A stretch of 32,796 nt of DNA from Pseudomonadota bacterium (GTDB lineage: Bacteria > Pseudomonadota > Alphaproteobacteria > Rhodobacterales > Rhodobacteraceae). Location of the stretch: contig JAKALB010000001.1 in NCBI GenBank assembly GCA_021813365.1, forward strand, positions 76,426 to 109,221, written 5' to 3'. Numbering within the stretch: the stretch's first letter is position 1; each line of letters starts with the position of its first letter. Both the position numbers and the translations under genes were made by a program. The notes under the pieces were generated by a model, which was given only the letters and a program-made list of their open reading frames with translations, did no database searches and was not told the DNA's origin. Shown here piece after piece: positions 32,487-32,796 of this stretch.

Positions 32487-32796
32487 CAGCTGCGGTAGTC
32501 GGCGTTGATTTCGATGTAGCGGGCGGTCAGGTCGCAGGTCCAGATGGTGCGCGCGCCCTTGCCAAGGCCCAGGTCGACGGCGAACACGAGTTCCTGATTG
32601 AGCATGTATTTCGCGCCGTCTTCCTCGCGGTAGGCAGGGGCGCGGAAGCCGTTTTCGGCGACGAGGATATCGCCAAGGCGAATCGTCAGACGGTCGCGGT
32701 CGGCCTGGGCGCCGGATTTGCCGATGGCGGCGACGATGCGGCCCCAGTTCGGATCCTGGCCGGCGACGGCGGTTTTCACCAGGGGCGAATTGGCAA
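32486..32796 (-). CDS. argJ: Bifunctional glutamate N-acetyltransferase/amino-acid acetyltransferase ArgJ (5' partial)
   Basis: The frame runs off the right edge of the window, so only the C-terminal 103 residues are seen. The sequence [26 protein letters not shown] and the C-terminal [19 protein letters not shown] are signature ArgJ blocks. ArgJ transfers the acetyl group of N-acetylornithine to glutamate in the cyclic arginine pathway and, in bifunctional forms, also makes N-acetylglutamate from acetyl-CoA. The GTG at 32779 is an internal Val codon, not a start. The autoproteolysis site that splits ArgJ into two chains is outside the window. The terminal NADYRS is the usual end of the beta chain, so the 3' end is complete. 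Confidence 0.96.
   Translation of the reverse strand, partial: ANSPLVKTAVAGQDPNWGRIVAAIGKSGAQADRDRLTIRLGDILVAENGFRAPAYREEDGAKYMLNQELVFAVDLGLGKGARTIWTCDLTARYIEINADYRS

Overview
The window looks like chromosomal core DNA of a high-GC alphaproteobacterium, most likely Rhodobacterales and probably Paracoccus-like. This is inferred from base composition, from the combination TamA/TamB, YjbH/YjbF, ComF and UbiG, and from the rimP-nusA-ylxR-infB operon. No database search was possible. Genes are densely packed, many pairs are coupled through overlapping stop/start codons, and I see no rRNA, tRNA, CRISPR array, insertion sequence or prophage.

Layout. (1) 1-2620: the 3' end of a TrmA-family RNA m5U methyltransferase, then three envelope genes: an L,D-transpeptidase-fold lipoprotein, a CAP-domain lipoprotein and a second L,D-transpeptidase with a Tat-like leader. 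(2) 2721-7048: ferrochelatase (hemH) and a BioC/NDUFAF5-like methyltransferase on the minus strand; on the plus strand comF, then glutaredoxin grxC, a nitrilase-superfamily amidase and a MarR regulator overlapping end to end. (3) 7076-15135: an exopolysaccharide/capsule locus with a Wza-like export lipoprotein, NAD-dependent epimerase, short sugar transferase, a large CapD/WbpM-type nucleotide-sugar dehydratase, YjbH (GfcD-like), YjbF (GfcB-like) and a 61-aa exported peptide closed by a strong terminator. (4) 15151-21425: a YihY/BrkB membrane protein convergent with tamA-tamB, the outer-membrane translocation and assembly module. (5) 21586-25872: an aldo/keto reductase (gpr/yghZ-like), ubiG divergent from proline iminopeptidase (pip), and a FadL/PorV-like beta-barrel protein. 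(6) 26033-31709: a promoter and attenuator-like leader, then rimP (TTG start), nusA, ylxR-like and infB, ending in a terminator. (7) 31714-32796, minus strand: argJ (cut by the window edge), a MutT-type Nudix hydrolase and a 53-aa GTG-started gene that is easily missed.

The main functional themes are envelope biogenesis (peptidoglycan cross-linking, polysaccharide export, TamAB) and the transcription/translation operon. The items most worth a second look are the compact rearranged group-4-capsule-like locus with its tiny exported peptide, the unannotated 53-aa gene with a nested inverted repeat upstream, the two-hairpin rimP leader with a possible alternative pairing, and a palindromic 3' element found just after both ubiG and pip, so that it brackets this divergent pair.
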